The notes beneath the pieces were generated by a model that saw only the letters and a program-made list of their open reading frames with translations, ran no database searches and had not been told where the DNA came from. Of a stretch of 5,620 bases of DNA, positions 1 through 4,891 are shown piece by piece. The stretch is from assembly GCA_027451645.1 (NCBI GenBank), contig DAIDIX010000054.1, positions 1 through 5,620 of the forward strand, read 5' to 3'. The stretch's first letter is position 1. Each line of letters starts with the position of its first letter. The stretch comes from Candidatus Dormiibacterota bacterium (GTDB taxonomy: Bacteria; Chloroflexota; Dormibacteria; Aeolococcales; Aeolococcaceae). The translations under genes and the position numbers were made by a program.

Positions 1-116
1 ACGACTACAAAGAGTGCCAGTCCACAGGCAACCAGCACCATGCAGCCCATAAGAACGACAAAAACTGGCTGGAGGAAGTCCACTGCAGCAGGAAGGAAAA
101 GAAGTGGTGTCATCAT
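1..116 (-). CDS. TadB-like membrane protein, N-terminal fragment (cut by window edge)
   Basis: The reading frame opens at an ATG (116-114) that overlaps the TGA stop of the upstream ATPase gene as ATGA, and it stays open to the window edge, giving 38 residues. It starts MMTPLLFLPAAVDFLQPVFV and continues into a strongly hydrophobic stretch, so a membrane segment covers roughly residues 15-38. A second ATG (113-111) follows at once and could be the true start. In Tad loci the gene directly after tadA normally encodes TadB, an inner-membrane protein of the T2SSF (GspF-like) family that the ATPase acts upon. The TadB call rests on this gene order and the hydrophobic N-terminus only, since no T2SSF domain is inside the window. 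The 4-base overlap suggests translation coupled to the ATPase. Confidence 0.6.
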   Translation of the reverse strand, partial: MMTPLLFLPAAVDFLQPVFVVLMGCMVLVACGLALFVV

Positions 117-1522
117 GGCGGCGGTATCTCGTCACTCCATAGAAATGGCCGTATGCGGGGAGCAAGCCTGGTCAGGTTTCCGATGAGCTCAGTCCGGCGC
201 TCCCAGCCACCATTGTCTGACTGCTGATACACCCATTTGTTGTTGCCACCGCGCTCAATGGCCATGATGCCTGTGAGCCGCCTCTTTCCATCCTGGTTCG
301 CAAGGTGGATGACTACATGAAGCGCCTGCTCTACAACACGCTTGGCCATCTTCTCGTTTCCAGTGAACCTGGGATTTTCCATGACGTACTGCATGGCCTG
401 ATCTACAGCGAGTTCCGCATCCTCAGCATGGATAGTCGTCATCGAGCCATCATGACCTGTCATGAGTGCCTTGCAGATGGCAGCCATTTCCTCACCACGG
501 GACTCTCCCAGGATGATGCGGTCTGGCTGAAACCGCAGTGCATGCCGTACCAGATCAAACATTGTGATATGCTGCCCTTCCGCATCAGCACGGATCGAAG
601 GAATTGTCGAAACAGCAGAAGTAAGTCTATGCCACGCTGTACCGTCTCCCCGGTCCTGATCCAGATGCAGCTCAGCACCGTCTTCAACTACAACGAGATG
701 GTCGGAATCCGAAACCATGCCACAGAGTACACGCATGAAGGTGGTCTTTCCTGTGGAAGTCCCCCCTGCAATCATGATGTTCGCCCTGCCTTTGACAAGA
801 GCCTCAATGAACTGGGCTGCACCCCGGGGAATGACCATGTTTGCGACATAATCATCAAGCGCCCTCACCTTCGACCTGGATGGGATGCGGATTGATGCCT
901 TTATGCCCGCCTGGCCTGAAACTGCTGGCTTCTTTGCCACCACAACTCGCACGACACTGCCAATGTTTGACTCTGCAATCGGCGAGGCATCAGTGAGGCT
1001 CTGGTCGCCAGTCACTCCACGGAGCCTGATGACCTTCCTGAAGAATTCCACACAGTCGTCATCACTTTGGAAAGGACTGTTTCCTGTCAGCAGGAGCTTT
1101 CGTCCTACTGTGCTCACAAGCCAGCTGTCATACCCAAGGCACGTGATGTTCTCAAGGTCTGCACCATAGATAAGAAGGGAAAGTGGCCAAAGATGCGAGG
1201 CGAGAATCTTCGCATTGACAACCATCATCTCCCGGTACTGCACATTTGTTGCAAGCTCCGAGATGACAGAAAGTGGCAGTCCACTGGTCTGTGGAGACTC
1301 GATCGCCTTTGTGATCGTTGCACGGACATCTTCTTCCAGCCTTTCCTCGTGGATGACAGCTGCTGGCTCACCACCACGAGCCTGTATCACCTTCGATGCG
1401 ATCACCTGTGCAACTTCGCGAACTTCAGGAGGTATGCTTGGCCACGCGCTGATTGCGACACCATCGCTTCCCGGTGGTGGTCCTGGAGAAGGTCCCTGGT
1501 ATGGTTGTGCAACTGCGCTCAT
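113..1522 (-). CDS. tadA: TadA/CpaF-family secretion ATPase (type II/IV secretion superfamily)
   Basis: A 469-aa hexameric-type secretion ATPase that in Tad systems powers pilus assembly at the cytoplasmic face of the membrane. All core motifs are present. The Walker A is GGTSTGKTT (residues 253-261), the Asp box is VVVEDGAEL (277-285), the Walker B-like segment is RIILGESRGEEM (335-346) and the His box is GHDGSMTTIHAE (356-367). The GESRG and TTIHAE forms are typical of CpaF/TadA rather than VirB11. The N-terminal 30 residues are rich in Pro and Gly and probably disordered; residues 55-220 correspond to the N-terminal domain before the ATPase core. The length is normal for the family. The ATG (1522-1520) overlaps the TGA of the CpaE-like gene, and the TGA (115-113) overlaps the next ATG, so the gene lies in a translationally coupled operon. 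The family call is very secure. Whether it serves a pilus or a conjugation machine is inferred from context. Confidence 0.96.
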   Translation of the reverse strand: MSAVAQPYQGPSPGPPPGSDGVAISAWPSIPPEVREVAQVIASKVIQARGGEPAAVIHEERLEEDVRATITKAIESPQTSGLPLSVISELATNVQYREMMVVNAKILASHLWPLSLLIYGADLENITCLGYDSWLVSTVGRKLLLTGNSPFQSDDDCVEFFRKVIRLRGVTGDQSLTDASPIAESNIGSVVRVVVAKKPAVSGQAGIKASIRIPSRSKVRALDDYVANMVIPRGAAQFIEALVKGRANIMIAGGTSTGKTTFMRVLCGMVSDSDHLVVVEDGAELHLDQDRGDGTAWHRLTSAVSTIPSIRADAEGQHITMFDLVRHALRFQPDRIILGESRGEEMAAICKALMTGHDGSMTTIHAEDAELAVDQAMQYVMENPRFTGNEKMAKRVVEQALHVVIHLANQDGKRRLTGIMAIERGGNNKWVYQQSDNGGWERRTELIGNLTRLAPRIRPFLWSDEIPPP

Positions 1523-2226
1523 ATGTTCAGCTCTTTATCAATTCCACCGAAATGCATCGGTATGCCCTGATCCCCCATCTTGGTTGCCCTGCGCTCGTCC
1601 CAGCTCCAGATGTCCCGTACGGGAAGATCCGGCATTTCCCGCTCAATGCTTGCCACGATCTCACGCTTGAAGGCCCTGCTCCGCTGATGGCAGATGACAA
1701 TCTCCCCAAATGGTGGCCTGGCAGCGCGAAGGACATTGATGCTGTATGCGACTAGTGGAGGATCATCCCGGATAACTATGAATGCTCGGTGGAACACAGC
1801 ACATATCGCCTCTGCTGCTGCACGGGGTGACCTGAGCCCTGGATGGGAAAGAGGATGACCAAGGTCGGCAATGACAACATCATCTGGCAGCCCGGAATAT
1901 GCAACGTGCATCTTCCTGAGACACTCTGCGATGTCGTAGCCGTAACTTCCCCGAAGACCCGGGACAATTCTGAGATTCGGCCGATTAGGCACGACTACAG
2001 ACTGAGCTGCGAGCTCGTCAGGGCGGGCTGGTCGATCTCCAAAGCAGTTCCCAAGACTCTGATCCCCAATCTTGAGATACAGAAGATCTGCGACGGTGCC
2101 GCCTTCCATGTCGCTGTCTATGAGCATGACATGGCGGCTTTCCGCGAGTGTCCAGGCAAGGGACGTTGCCCAATATGTCGAGGTCTGTCCAGCCCGTGTC
2201 GTGTACACAGCAATGAGGGTGCTCAT
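1519..2226 (-). CDS. CpaE/TadZ-like MinD/ParA-family protein with degenerate P-loop
   Basis: A 235-aa protein with the fold pattern of SIMIBI-class MinD/ParA ATPases. In Tad loci such proteins (CpaE/TadZ) localise the secretion complex. The N-terminus has a beta strand (TLIAVYT), a P-loop position (residues 9-17, TTRAGQTST), a helix (TSLAWTLAES) and the switch I-like strand VMLIDSDMEGGTVADLLYL (33-51), which matches the family DxD motif. VVIADLG (117-123) fits the switch II/Walker B region. Compared with the family pattern KGGxGKT, both lysines are gone (R11 and S16), so ATP hydrolysis is doubtful. CpaE normally also has an N-terminal receiver-like domain; this protein lacks it. The start ATG lies 3 nt after the SAF gene stop, with GGAGGT (2244-2239) 12 nt upstream inside the SAF 3' end. 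Its stop overlaps the ATPase start. The family call comes from motif pattern plus gene order. Confidence 0.85.
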   Translation of the reverse strand: MSTLIAVYTTRAGQTSTYWATSLAWTLAESRHVMLIDSDMEGGTVADLLYLKIGDQSLGNCFGDRPARPDELAAQSVVVPNRPNLRIVPGLRGSYGYDIAECLRKMHVAYSGLPDDVVIADLGHPLSHPGLRSPRAAAEAICAVFHRAFIVIRDDPPLVAYSINVLRAARPPFGEIVICHQRSRAFKREIVASIEREMPDLPVRDIWSWDERRATKMGDQGIPMHFGGIDKELNI

Positions 2227-2229
2227 GTT

Positions 2230-2901
2230 CTAACTTGAACCTCCAGCAGTCTGCGTTTCGCCATTCAGCTGGGTTATTGCAGCAGACGAGCCGCCTGCAT
2301 TGGCCTGTGGAGGAACACCACCACCGTTTGTCACTGTTGCATACAGCTGTACAGAGCTGTCCGTACTGATCTCGAGCCACAGGGACTCATCCTTTGGTGC
2401 TACAGCAATCGTGACTGTACCTCCACCACCTCCCCCGGCAAGGACTGTGATGTTGTGACCGATGAGTACGGGAATCGGTGTGCCTGACGTTGAGGTCGTA
2501 GCCGTGGAGCCAGTGCTCACTGCATAGATATTGACGAGAGTTCCTGGCGCGAGGTTCGGGGACTGCTTGATCTGGATGGCAACCTGCACAAGCTGCTGTG
2601 CAGGAGGTGCAACATCATCAGCCTGAACAATGTCACCCTTCTGCATTGGAACCTTGAACACGTATCCAGGCGCATGCGCTGGATCGAATTGGAAGTAGTT
2701 GAACTGGCCCGGAGAGCCATGGATATTCACGGCAACCACATCGTTTGACTGATAGGGCTGTCCAGCTGTAACAGTCTGTGTCAGCTGATATACCGTAATG
2801 GTTGATGTCGCATTCAGGGCTTCGAATCCCACGATGAAGCCTATAACTACGACCATTACCGCAGTCAGAATGAGGCTTGCTATCAAACGGTTCCTACTCA
2901 T
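2230..2901 (-). CDS. Membrane-anchored SAF-domain protein, CpaB/RcpC-like
   Basis: A 223-aa protein with an uncleaved-looking N-terminal membrane anchor (residues about 6-26, ASLILTAVMVVVIGFIVGF) after a short basic start, so most of it should lie outside the cytoplasm. Residues about 35-100 fit a SAF domain, with the late segment VPMQKGDIVQADDV typical of the fold. LAPGTLVNIYAV (117-128) resembles the second conserved block of CpaB/RcpC, proteins linked to pilus assembly and envelope passage. A glycine run (156-161) and a Gly/Ser/Gln-rich tail (190-223) look like flexible linkers. The frame is open for 14 more codons to an ATG at 2943, but the start at 2901 is preferred: it gives an ideal signal anchor, has GGAGGA 11 nt upstream, and overlaps an upstream stop. 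The SAF/CpaB assignment is from pattern and neighbours (CpaE, TadA). Confidence 0.82.
   Translation of the reverse strand: MSRNRLIASLILTAVMVVVIGFIVGFEALNATSTITVYQLTQTVTAGQPYQSNDVVAVNIHGSPGQFNYFQFDPAHAPGYVFKVPMQKGDIVQADDVAPPAQQLVQVAIQIKQSPNLAPGTLVNIYAVSTGSTATTSTSGTPIPVLIGHNITVLAGGGGGGTVTIAVAPKDESLWLEISTDSSVQLYATVTNGGGVPPQANAGGSSAAITQLNGETQTAGGSS
2239..2244 (-). promoter_or_regulatory. Ribosome binding site for the CpaE-like gene
   Basis: GGAGGT on the minus strand lies 12 nt before the ATG at 2226 and within the last codons of the SAF gene. The spacing is longer than usual, but no other purine-rich site is nearer, and the site inside the upstream gene fits coupled translation. Confidence 0.5.
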
Positions 2902-3068
2902 TGAATGTCCATTCCTCCAAGGCTCTGCACAACGACACTGCATCCCTCATGACCACATTGCACATACGTGCAGCACACCACAGTACAGTGGCTCGATGGG
3001 GCTTGAGGGACATCACGGCAACTCTCAGGATAGGACACACGTCCGATCTTGGGCACTCCTCGTTGCAC
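2898..3068 (-). CDS. Candidate small Cys/His-rich protein coupled to the SAF gene
   Basis: A 56-residue frame starting at GTG (3068-3066) and ending in a TGA (2900-2898) that overlaps the SAF start codon as ATGA. The frame is open back to a TAG at 3107-3105, so other GTG starts (for example 3056) are possible. The C-terminal half has a dense metal-ligand-like pattern: H27, C28, C32, C33, C38, H40 and C43, including the segment CCTYVQCGHEGC, which suggests a small zinc-binding protein. A weak GGGTG lies 8 nt before the GTG. A competing frame (GTG at 3079 to TAG at 2894) runs through the same DNA and is also Cys-containing; this frame was preferred for its exact ATGA junction and its less erratic composition. 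I do not recognise the family, and it could be a chance frame in a 213-nt gap. Confidence 0.33.
   Translation of the reverse strand: MQRGVPKIGRVSYPESCRDVPQAPSSHCTVVCCTYVQCGHEGCSVVVQSLGGMDIQ
2913..2918 (-). promoter_or_regulatory. Ribosome binding site deciding the SAF gene start
   Basis: GGAGGA on the minus strand ends 11 nt before the ATG at 2901. It lies downstream of the alternative ATG at 2943 and so argues against that longer start. An ATG directly after it (2913-2911) opens only a 4-codon frame. Confidence 0.6.
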
Positions 3069-3077
3069 ACTTGCAAC
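3062..3077. repeat. Short perfect inverted repeat (6-bp arms, 4-nt spacer)
   Basis: GTTGCA-CACT-TGCAAC lies in the gap between the 238-aa gene and the SAF gene, over the likely start of the Cys-rich frame. It could be an operator half-site pair or a small RNA hairpin. There is no T-run after it on either strand, so it is not a standard terminator. Chance is possible at this length. Confidence 0.3.
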
Positions 3078-3114
3078 ACCCGTGTGACGCCAACACCTGC
3101 AGCACTATGTGCTT

Positions 3115-3831
3115 TCAGTGGAAAGGGGCAGGTACTGAAAGGGCAGCAGTTCCAGGTGCATGCACACGTCCCATCACCTGCTCAGCATCCTGATTGTATG
3201 GGGGATGCCAGAACAGGGATACGACTTCTACACGCTTCACAGATGCAGGCCGCCTGAGTGCTGCATCGAACATGCGCCGGATGGTCCTCTTCTTCGAAAA
3301 CGGACGTCGGAGGAGCACTCCCACACCACCGTAACTTGATGCAAGCCTCATGGCAACCATGTCAGCCCCAGGACCGAGTGCAAATGCAGCTAGCGATACG
3401 ACGCATTGCAGTCCTGGCAATGATCGCAGCGTCATGCCCACTCCTGCCACAGATGTTTCTGGCAGATTTGCAAGGATGGTATATGCACCACGAAGAGGAT
3501 CTGTTCTCTGCCAACCAAAAGTTGAACTGTCCAGTGCGAGGTGCCGGTCGGTAGGAACCATGTTTATGACGGACATCTCGTCTGCCACATCCACAAGATG
3601 GGGAATTGTCCAGCCTGGCTCAACATTGCCTCCGCACTGATCCGCAATGGTTGCAGTCGCTGCGTCTTCCATCATTGCATTCGTGGAATGCACCCCAAGG
3701 AGAACCCGTTCCCCACGGAAACCGAAGATGAAAAGACCCAGAGGACGACCGTATGTCATCTGCCAGAGATCTGCAACAAGGCGCTCTGCATCTGCTGGTG
3801 TCGGGATAGGTGCCGCTTCAACAAGTTGCAT
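3115..3831 (-). CDS. 238-aa protein of unknown function in conjugation/Tad-like cluster
   Basis: A soluble-looking protein with no clear membrane segment, no signal peptide and no Walker motif. It shows alternating alpha/beta pattern: PADAERLVADLWQM (helix, 12-25), LGLFIFGFRGERVLLGVHS (31-49), then a Pro/Asp region with VPTDRHLALD (92-101), and QRTDPLRGAYTILANLP (108-124). A basic segment LLRRPFSKKRTIRRMFDAAL (173-192) follows, and the end reads VVSLFWHPPYNQ. From memory this order (a paired DPLRGAYTIL-like element, a basic helix, then a FWHPP-like end) resembles the non-ATPase N-terminal region of large conjugative ATPases in Gram-positive-like bacteria, but here no ATPase domain follows the TGA. 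That link is an inference. The start ATG is well supported by AGGGTGGA 6 nt upstream. In the same frame, one TAG separates it from a coding-like stretch upstream (3939-3844). Confidence 0.85.
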   Translation of the reverse strand: MQLVEAAPIPTPADAERLVADLWQMTYGRPLGLFIFGFRGERVLLGVHSTNAMMEDAATATIADQCGGNVEPGWTIPHLVDVADEMSVINMVPTDRHLALDSSTFGWQRTDPLRGAYTILANLPETSVAGVGMTLRSLPGLQCVVSLAAFALGPGADMVAMRLASSYGGVGVLLRRPFSKKRTIRRMFDAALRRPASVKRVEVVSLFWHPPYNQDAEQVMGRVHAPGTAALSVPAPFH

Positions 3832-3837
3832 TACAAT

Positions 3838-3845
3838 TCCACCCT
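3838..3845 (-). promoter_or_regulatory. Ribosome binding site of the 238-aa gene
   Basis: AGGGTGGA on the minus strand stands 6 nt before the ATG at 3831, good spacing for a start. It overlaps the in-frame TAG at 3846-3844 that closes the upstream frame. Confidence 0.55.
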
Positions 3846-3939
3846 ACTGGAGAAAGGCGGACAGATAACGGACATTGGCACTGCCACCCTGGCTCCCATC
3901 TGCGTTGTTGTCTCTATCATCGTACCGGACAGAGCGCAT
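3844..3939 (-). other. Coding-like 31-codon frame in phase with, and one stop codon before, the 238-aa gene
   Basis: From ATG (3939-3937) to TAG (3846-3844) the frame reads MRSVRYDDRDNN followed by a Gly/Ser/Ala part and ends in VRYLSAFLQ. The composition looks like real protein. It is in the same frame as the 238-aa gene, with just GGIV between the TAG and that gene's Met. Either it is a tiny leader gene, or the 3' remnant of an older, longer gene with a nonsense change, or chance. No good ribosome binding site precedes the ATG (AGGA touches it). Another open frame ending TAATG at 3831 overlaps it, so this call is tentative. Confidence 0.22.
3858..3874. repeat. Direct repeat TGTCCG-N5-TGTCCG, copy 2
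   Basis: On the minus strand the sequence reads TGTCCG TTATC TGTCCG, an 11-bp period, ending 26 nt before the ATG of the 238-aa gene. The same arrangement occurs at 4589-4605. The 11-bp period puts both half-sites on one face of the helix, as for a tandem-bound regulator. It also lies within the short coding-like frame at 3939-3844, which offers another explanation. Confidence 0.3.
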
Positions 3940-4119
3940 TCCTGGCAGCAGTCATTCATGACAGGAATGAACGATTTCGCTACAGCACGTTGAGCATGCC
4001 CTATGGAATGAGTACAATGAGTGTGCAATGAAAGGTCAGCAAGCAACCGCATCACCACAGGCACGCGATTTCGTCACAACGACGGTTTCGATGTCCAAGG
4101 TACGTACTATCCGTGTAAG

Positions 4120-4290
4120 TCATGGAATGGCTCTACCTGCTGAATCCGCCAACTCGCCACGGGCTGAGCAGGCTACACACATTTCATTTGACAGCCTGAG
4201 ATCGTAGCTTTTCTCGAGACTTCGAGAGATTCCTGTATCCATACCTGGTACAAGCACATCCGTGTCGGGAAATGGAAGTACGCTTTCCAT
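4120..4290 (-). CDS. Candidate 56-aa small protein, unknown function
   Basis: The frame starts at ATG (4290-4288) and ends at TGA (4122-4120). Its best support is a consensus AGGTGA (4305-4300) placed 9 nt before the ATG. The product begins MESVLPFPDTDVLVPGMDTG and has an acidic/hydrophobic N-terminal part, a helical SRSLEKSYDLRLSNE stretch (22-36) and a CVAC pair (38-41). A GTG three codons upstream (4299) is also in frame but touches the binding site. No membrane segment is seen and I recognise no family. It follows the 81-aa frame by 29 nt in another phase, which would suit a small-gene string between the TrbL-like and 238-aa genes. A TGA-separated coding-like stretch continues in the same phase to about 4050. 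Confidence 0.36.
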   Translation of the reverse strand: MESVLPFPDTDVLVPGMDTGISRSLEKSYDLRLSNEMCVACSARGELADSAGRAIP

Positions 4291-4299
4291 TCCATTCAC

Positions 4300-4305
4300 T
4301 CACCT
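4300..4305 (-). promoter_or_regulatory. Ribosome binding site for the 56-aa frame
   Basis: AGGTGA on the minus strand, a perfect match to the usual 16S tail, 9 nt before the ATG at 4290. It overlaps one arm of the hairpin at 4303-4333, so folding of the hairpin could hide it. Confidence 0.4.
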
Positions 4306-4333
4306 GCAACCCGACGTTTTCAACGGTTGCAGG
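4303..4333. repeat. Hairpin with perfect 9-bp stem at the end of the 81-aa frame
   Basis: CCTGCAACC (4303-4311) and GGTTGCAGG (4325-4333) pair perfectly around a 13-nt loop. The stem covers the last codons of the 81-aa frame, the loop contains most of its TGA, and the distal arm overlaps the AGGTGA before the next small frame. No U-tract follows on the minus strand, so this is less likely a terminator than an attenuating or mRNA-processing structure. Confidence 0.5.
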
Positions 4334-4565
4334 AAGCGATATCCTGAAGCGACATCCGGCTGCCATGGACTGGAGTTGACCCTTGCTCACTCTCCACTGC
4401 ACGAACCCCAACCACTTCAGCTTCTGGTGCTGCAGTCACCCCTGACCTGCTGGCAAGAACATTCTGGACTTCATCTTCCGTCAGATGCCTGATACGAATA
4501 TCATTCTTGATCCGATGTATCGGAATGGAGAGTCTGTAATGCTCGCGATGCGCAGCGGTATTCAT
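4320..4565 (-). CDS. Candidate 81-aa small protein, unknown function
   Basis: ATG (4565-4563) to TGA (4322-4320). The product starts MNTAAHREHYRLSIPIHRIK and has a basic N-terminal third with alternating hydrophobic residues, a helix-like LTEDEVQNVLASR (28-40), and an acidic Ala/Glu/Val-rich middle. It reads like a soluble small protein, perhaps DNA- or RNA-binding in its basic part, but I recognise no family. The residue mix is more natural than that of the other frames here. Against it, no ribosome binding site is visible, and a TAG lies in frame just four codons before the ATG, so the start is fixed but weak. The TGTCCG-N5-TGTCCG repeat ends 23 nt upstream, and the 9-bp hairpin sits at its stop. 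Confidence 0.4.
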   Translation of the reverse strand: MNTAAHREHYRLSIPIHRIKNDIRIRHLTEDEVQNVLASRSGVTAAPEAEVVGVRAVESEQGSTPVHGSRMSLQDIASCNR

Positions 4566-4588
4566 ATCTACATGCTAGGCAGGACGAA

Positions 4589-4605
4589 CGGACATCCTAC
4601 GGACA
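4589..4605. repeat. Direct repeat TGTCCG-N5-TGTCCG, copy 1
   Basis: On the minus strand two ATGTCCGT octamers lie 11 bp apart (4595-4588 and 4606-4599), ending 23 nt before the ATG of the 81-aa frame. A site of the same design stands before the 238-aa gene. The position and helical period fit a regulator-binding site, which is an inference. Confidence 0.35.
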
Positions 4606-4644
4606 TTTGCTGAACGCGTGTTGTAGTTCAGGGAAAGTGACGGG

Positions 4645-4818
4645 CTAACGGTTAAGCGAAAATGTCGGTTCATCTTCCAGCAGCTCCTGCCAGCCTATCT
4701 GCTGCGCATTTGCGATGGATCCGCCACAGGTGCCTGGGTCTGCCAGTCCTCCATGGCTCATATCATGGTCTGCATGCGCCAATCTCCCTGGGTCACGATT
4801 GCAGTATGTGATGTCCAC
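4645..4818 (-). CDS. Candidate small protein after the TrbL-like gene, unknown function
   Basis: A frame ending at TAG (4647-4645) with natural-looking composition. Taking the GTG at 4818 as start gives 57 residues beginning VDITYCNRDPGRLAHADHDM, with a CGG segment later and an acidic end (ELLEDEPTFSLNR). The frame is open further back through the TrbL-like stop, where residues including QCGGC also look protein-like, so the true start is uncertain. The first in-frame ATG (4761) gives only 38 residues. None of the starts has a convincing ribosome binding site. The Cys and His residues could bind a metal. It may be a real small gene of the operon or the remains of a gene whose start has been lost. 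Confidence 0.3.
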   Translation of the reverse strand: MDITYCNRDPGRLAHADHDMSHGGLADPGTCGGSIANAQQIGWQELLEDEPTFSLNR

Positions 4819-4891
4819 AAAGCCGGACAATGCCCTTGCTGAAGTGCATCCTCCACACTGGAAGGGGATATCGGACTGTGCAGTACCTTTC

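Larger units (their letters stand above)
3832..4891. other. 1-kb region without a large gene
   Basis: Between the TrbL-like stop and the 238-aa gene no frame longer than about 81 codons is credible on either strand. The stretch holds the short candidate frames at 4818-4645, 4565-4320, 4290-4120 and 3939-3844, the hairpin at 4303-4333, a smaller inverted repeat TCTCGA-GACT-TCGAGA (4212-4227), and both TGTCCG repeats. From about 4119 to 3940 I see no convincing gene. No clear sigma70-type promoter was found on the minus strand. It could be a string of small genes or a decayed gene. Confidence 0.6.

Noticed and set aside
305..895. Plus-strand 196-codon frame, and further plus-strand frames at 885-1755
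   Set aside because: They lie fully opposite the TadA and CpaE-like genes, whose motifs are unambiguous; their products show no motif and an unnatural mix.
2894..3079. Minus-strand 61-codon frame with GTG start before the SAF gene
   Set aside because: It competes with the 3068-2898 frame; it overlaps the SAF start by 8 bases and has no binding site. Kept as the alternative, not annotated.
3831..4064. Minus-strand 77-codon frame ending TAATG on the 238-aa gene
   Set aside because: The TAATG junction is attractive, but the composition is odd (HTHCTHSIGH, CCQEC), the GTG start has no binding site, and it conflicts with the more protein-like frame at 3939-3844.
4188..4193. TTGACA on the plus strand as a -35 box
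   Set aside because: No -10-like sequence lies 16-18 nt downstream and no plus-strand gene follows.
4212..4227. TCTCGA-GACT-TCGAGA inverted repeat as a terminator
   Set aside because: The stem is only 6 bp, and no T-run follows on either strand in the right direction.
3844..4290. UGA read as an amino acid, joining the in-phase stretches upstream of the 238-aa gene
   Set aside because: The clear genes in the window use TGA as stop in ATGA junctions, and the middle stretch (about 4048-3960) does not look coding, so recoding is not supported.
4184..4411. Minus-strand 75-codon frame
   Set aside because: It overlaps the ends of both the 81-aa and 56-aa frames in the third phase and has a less natural mix and no binding site.
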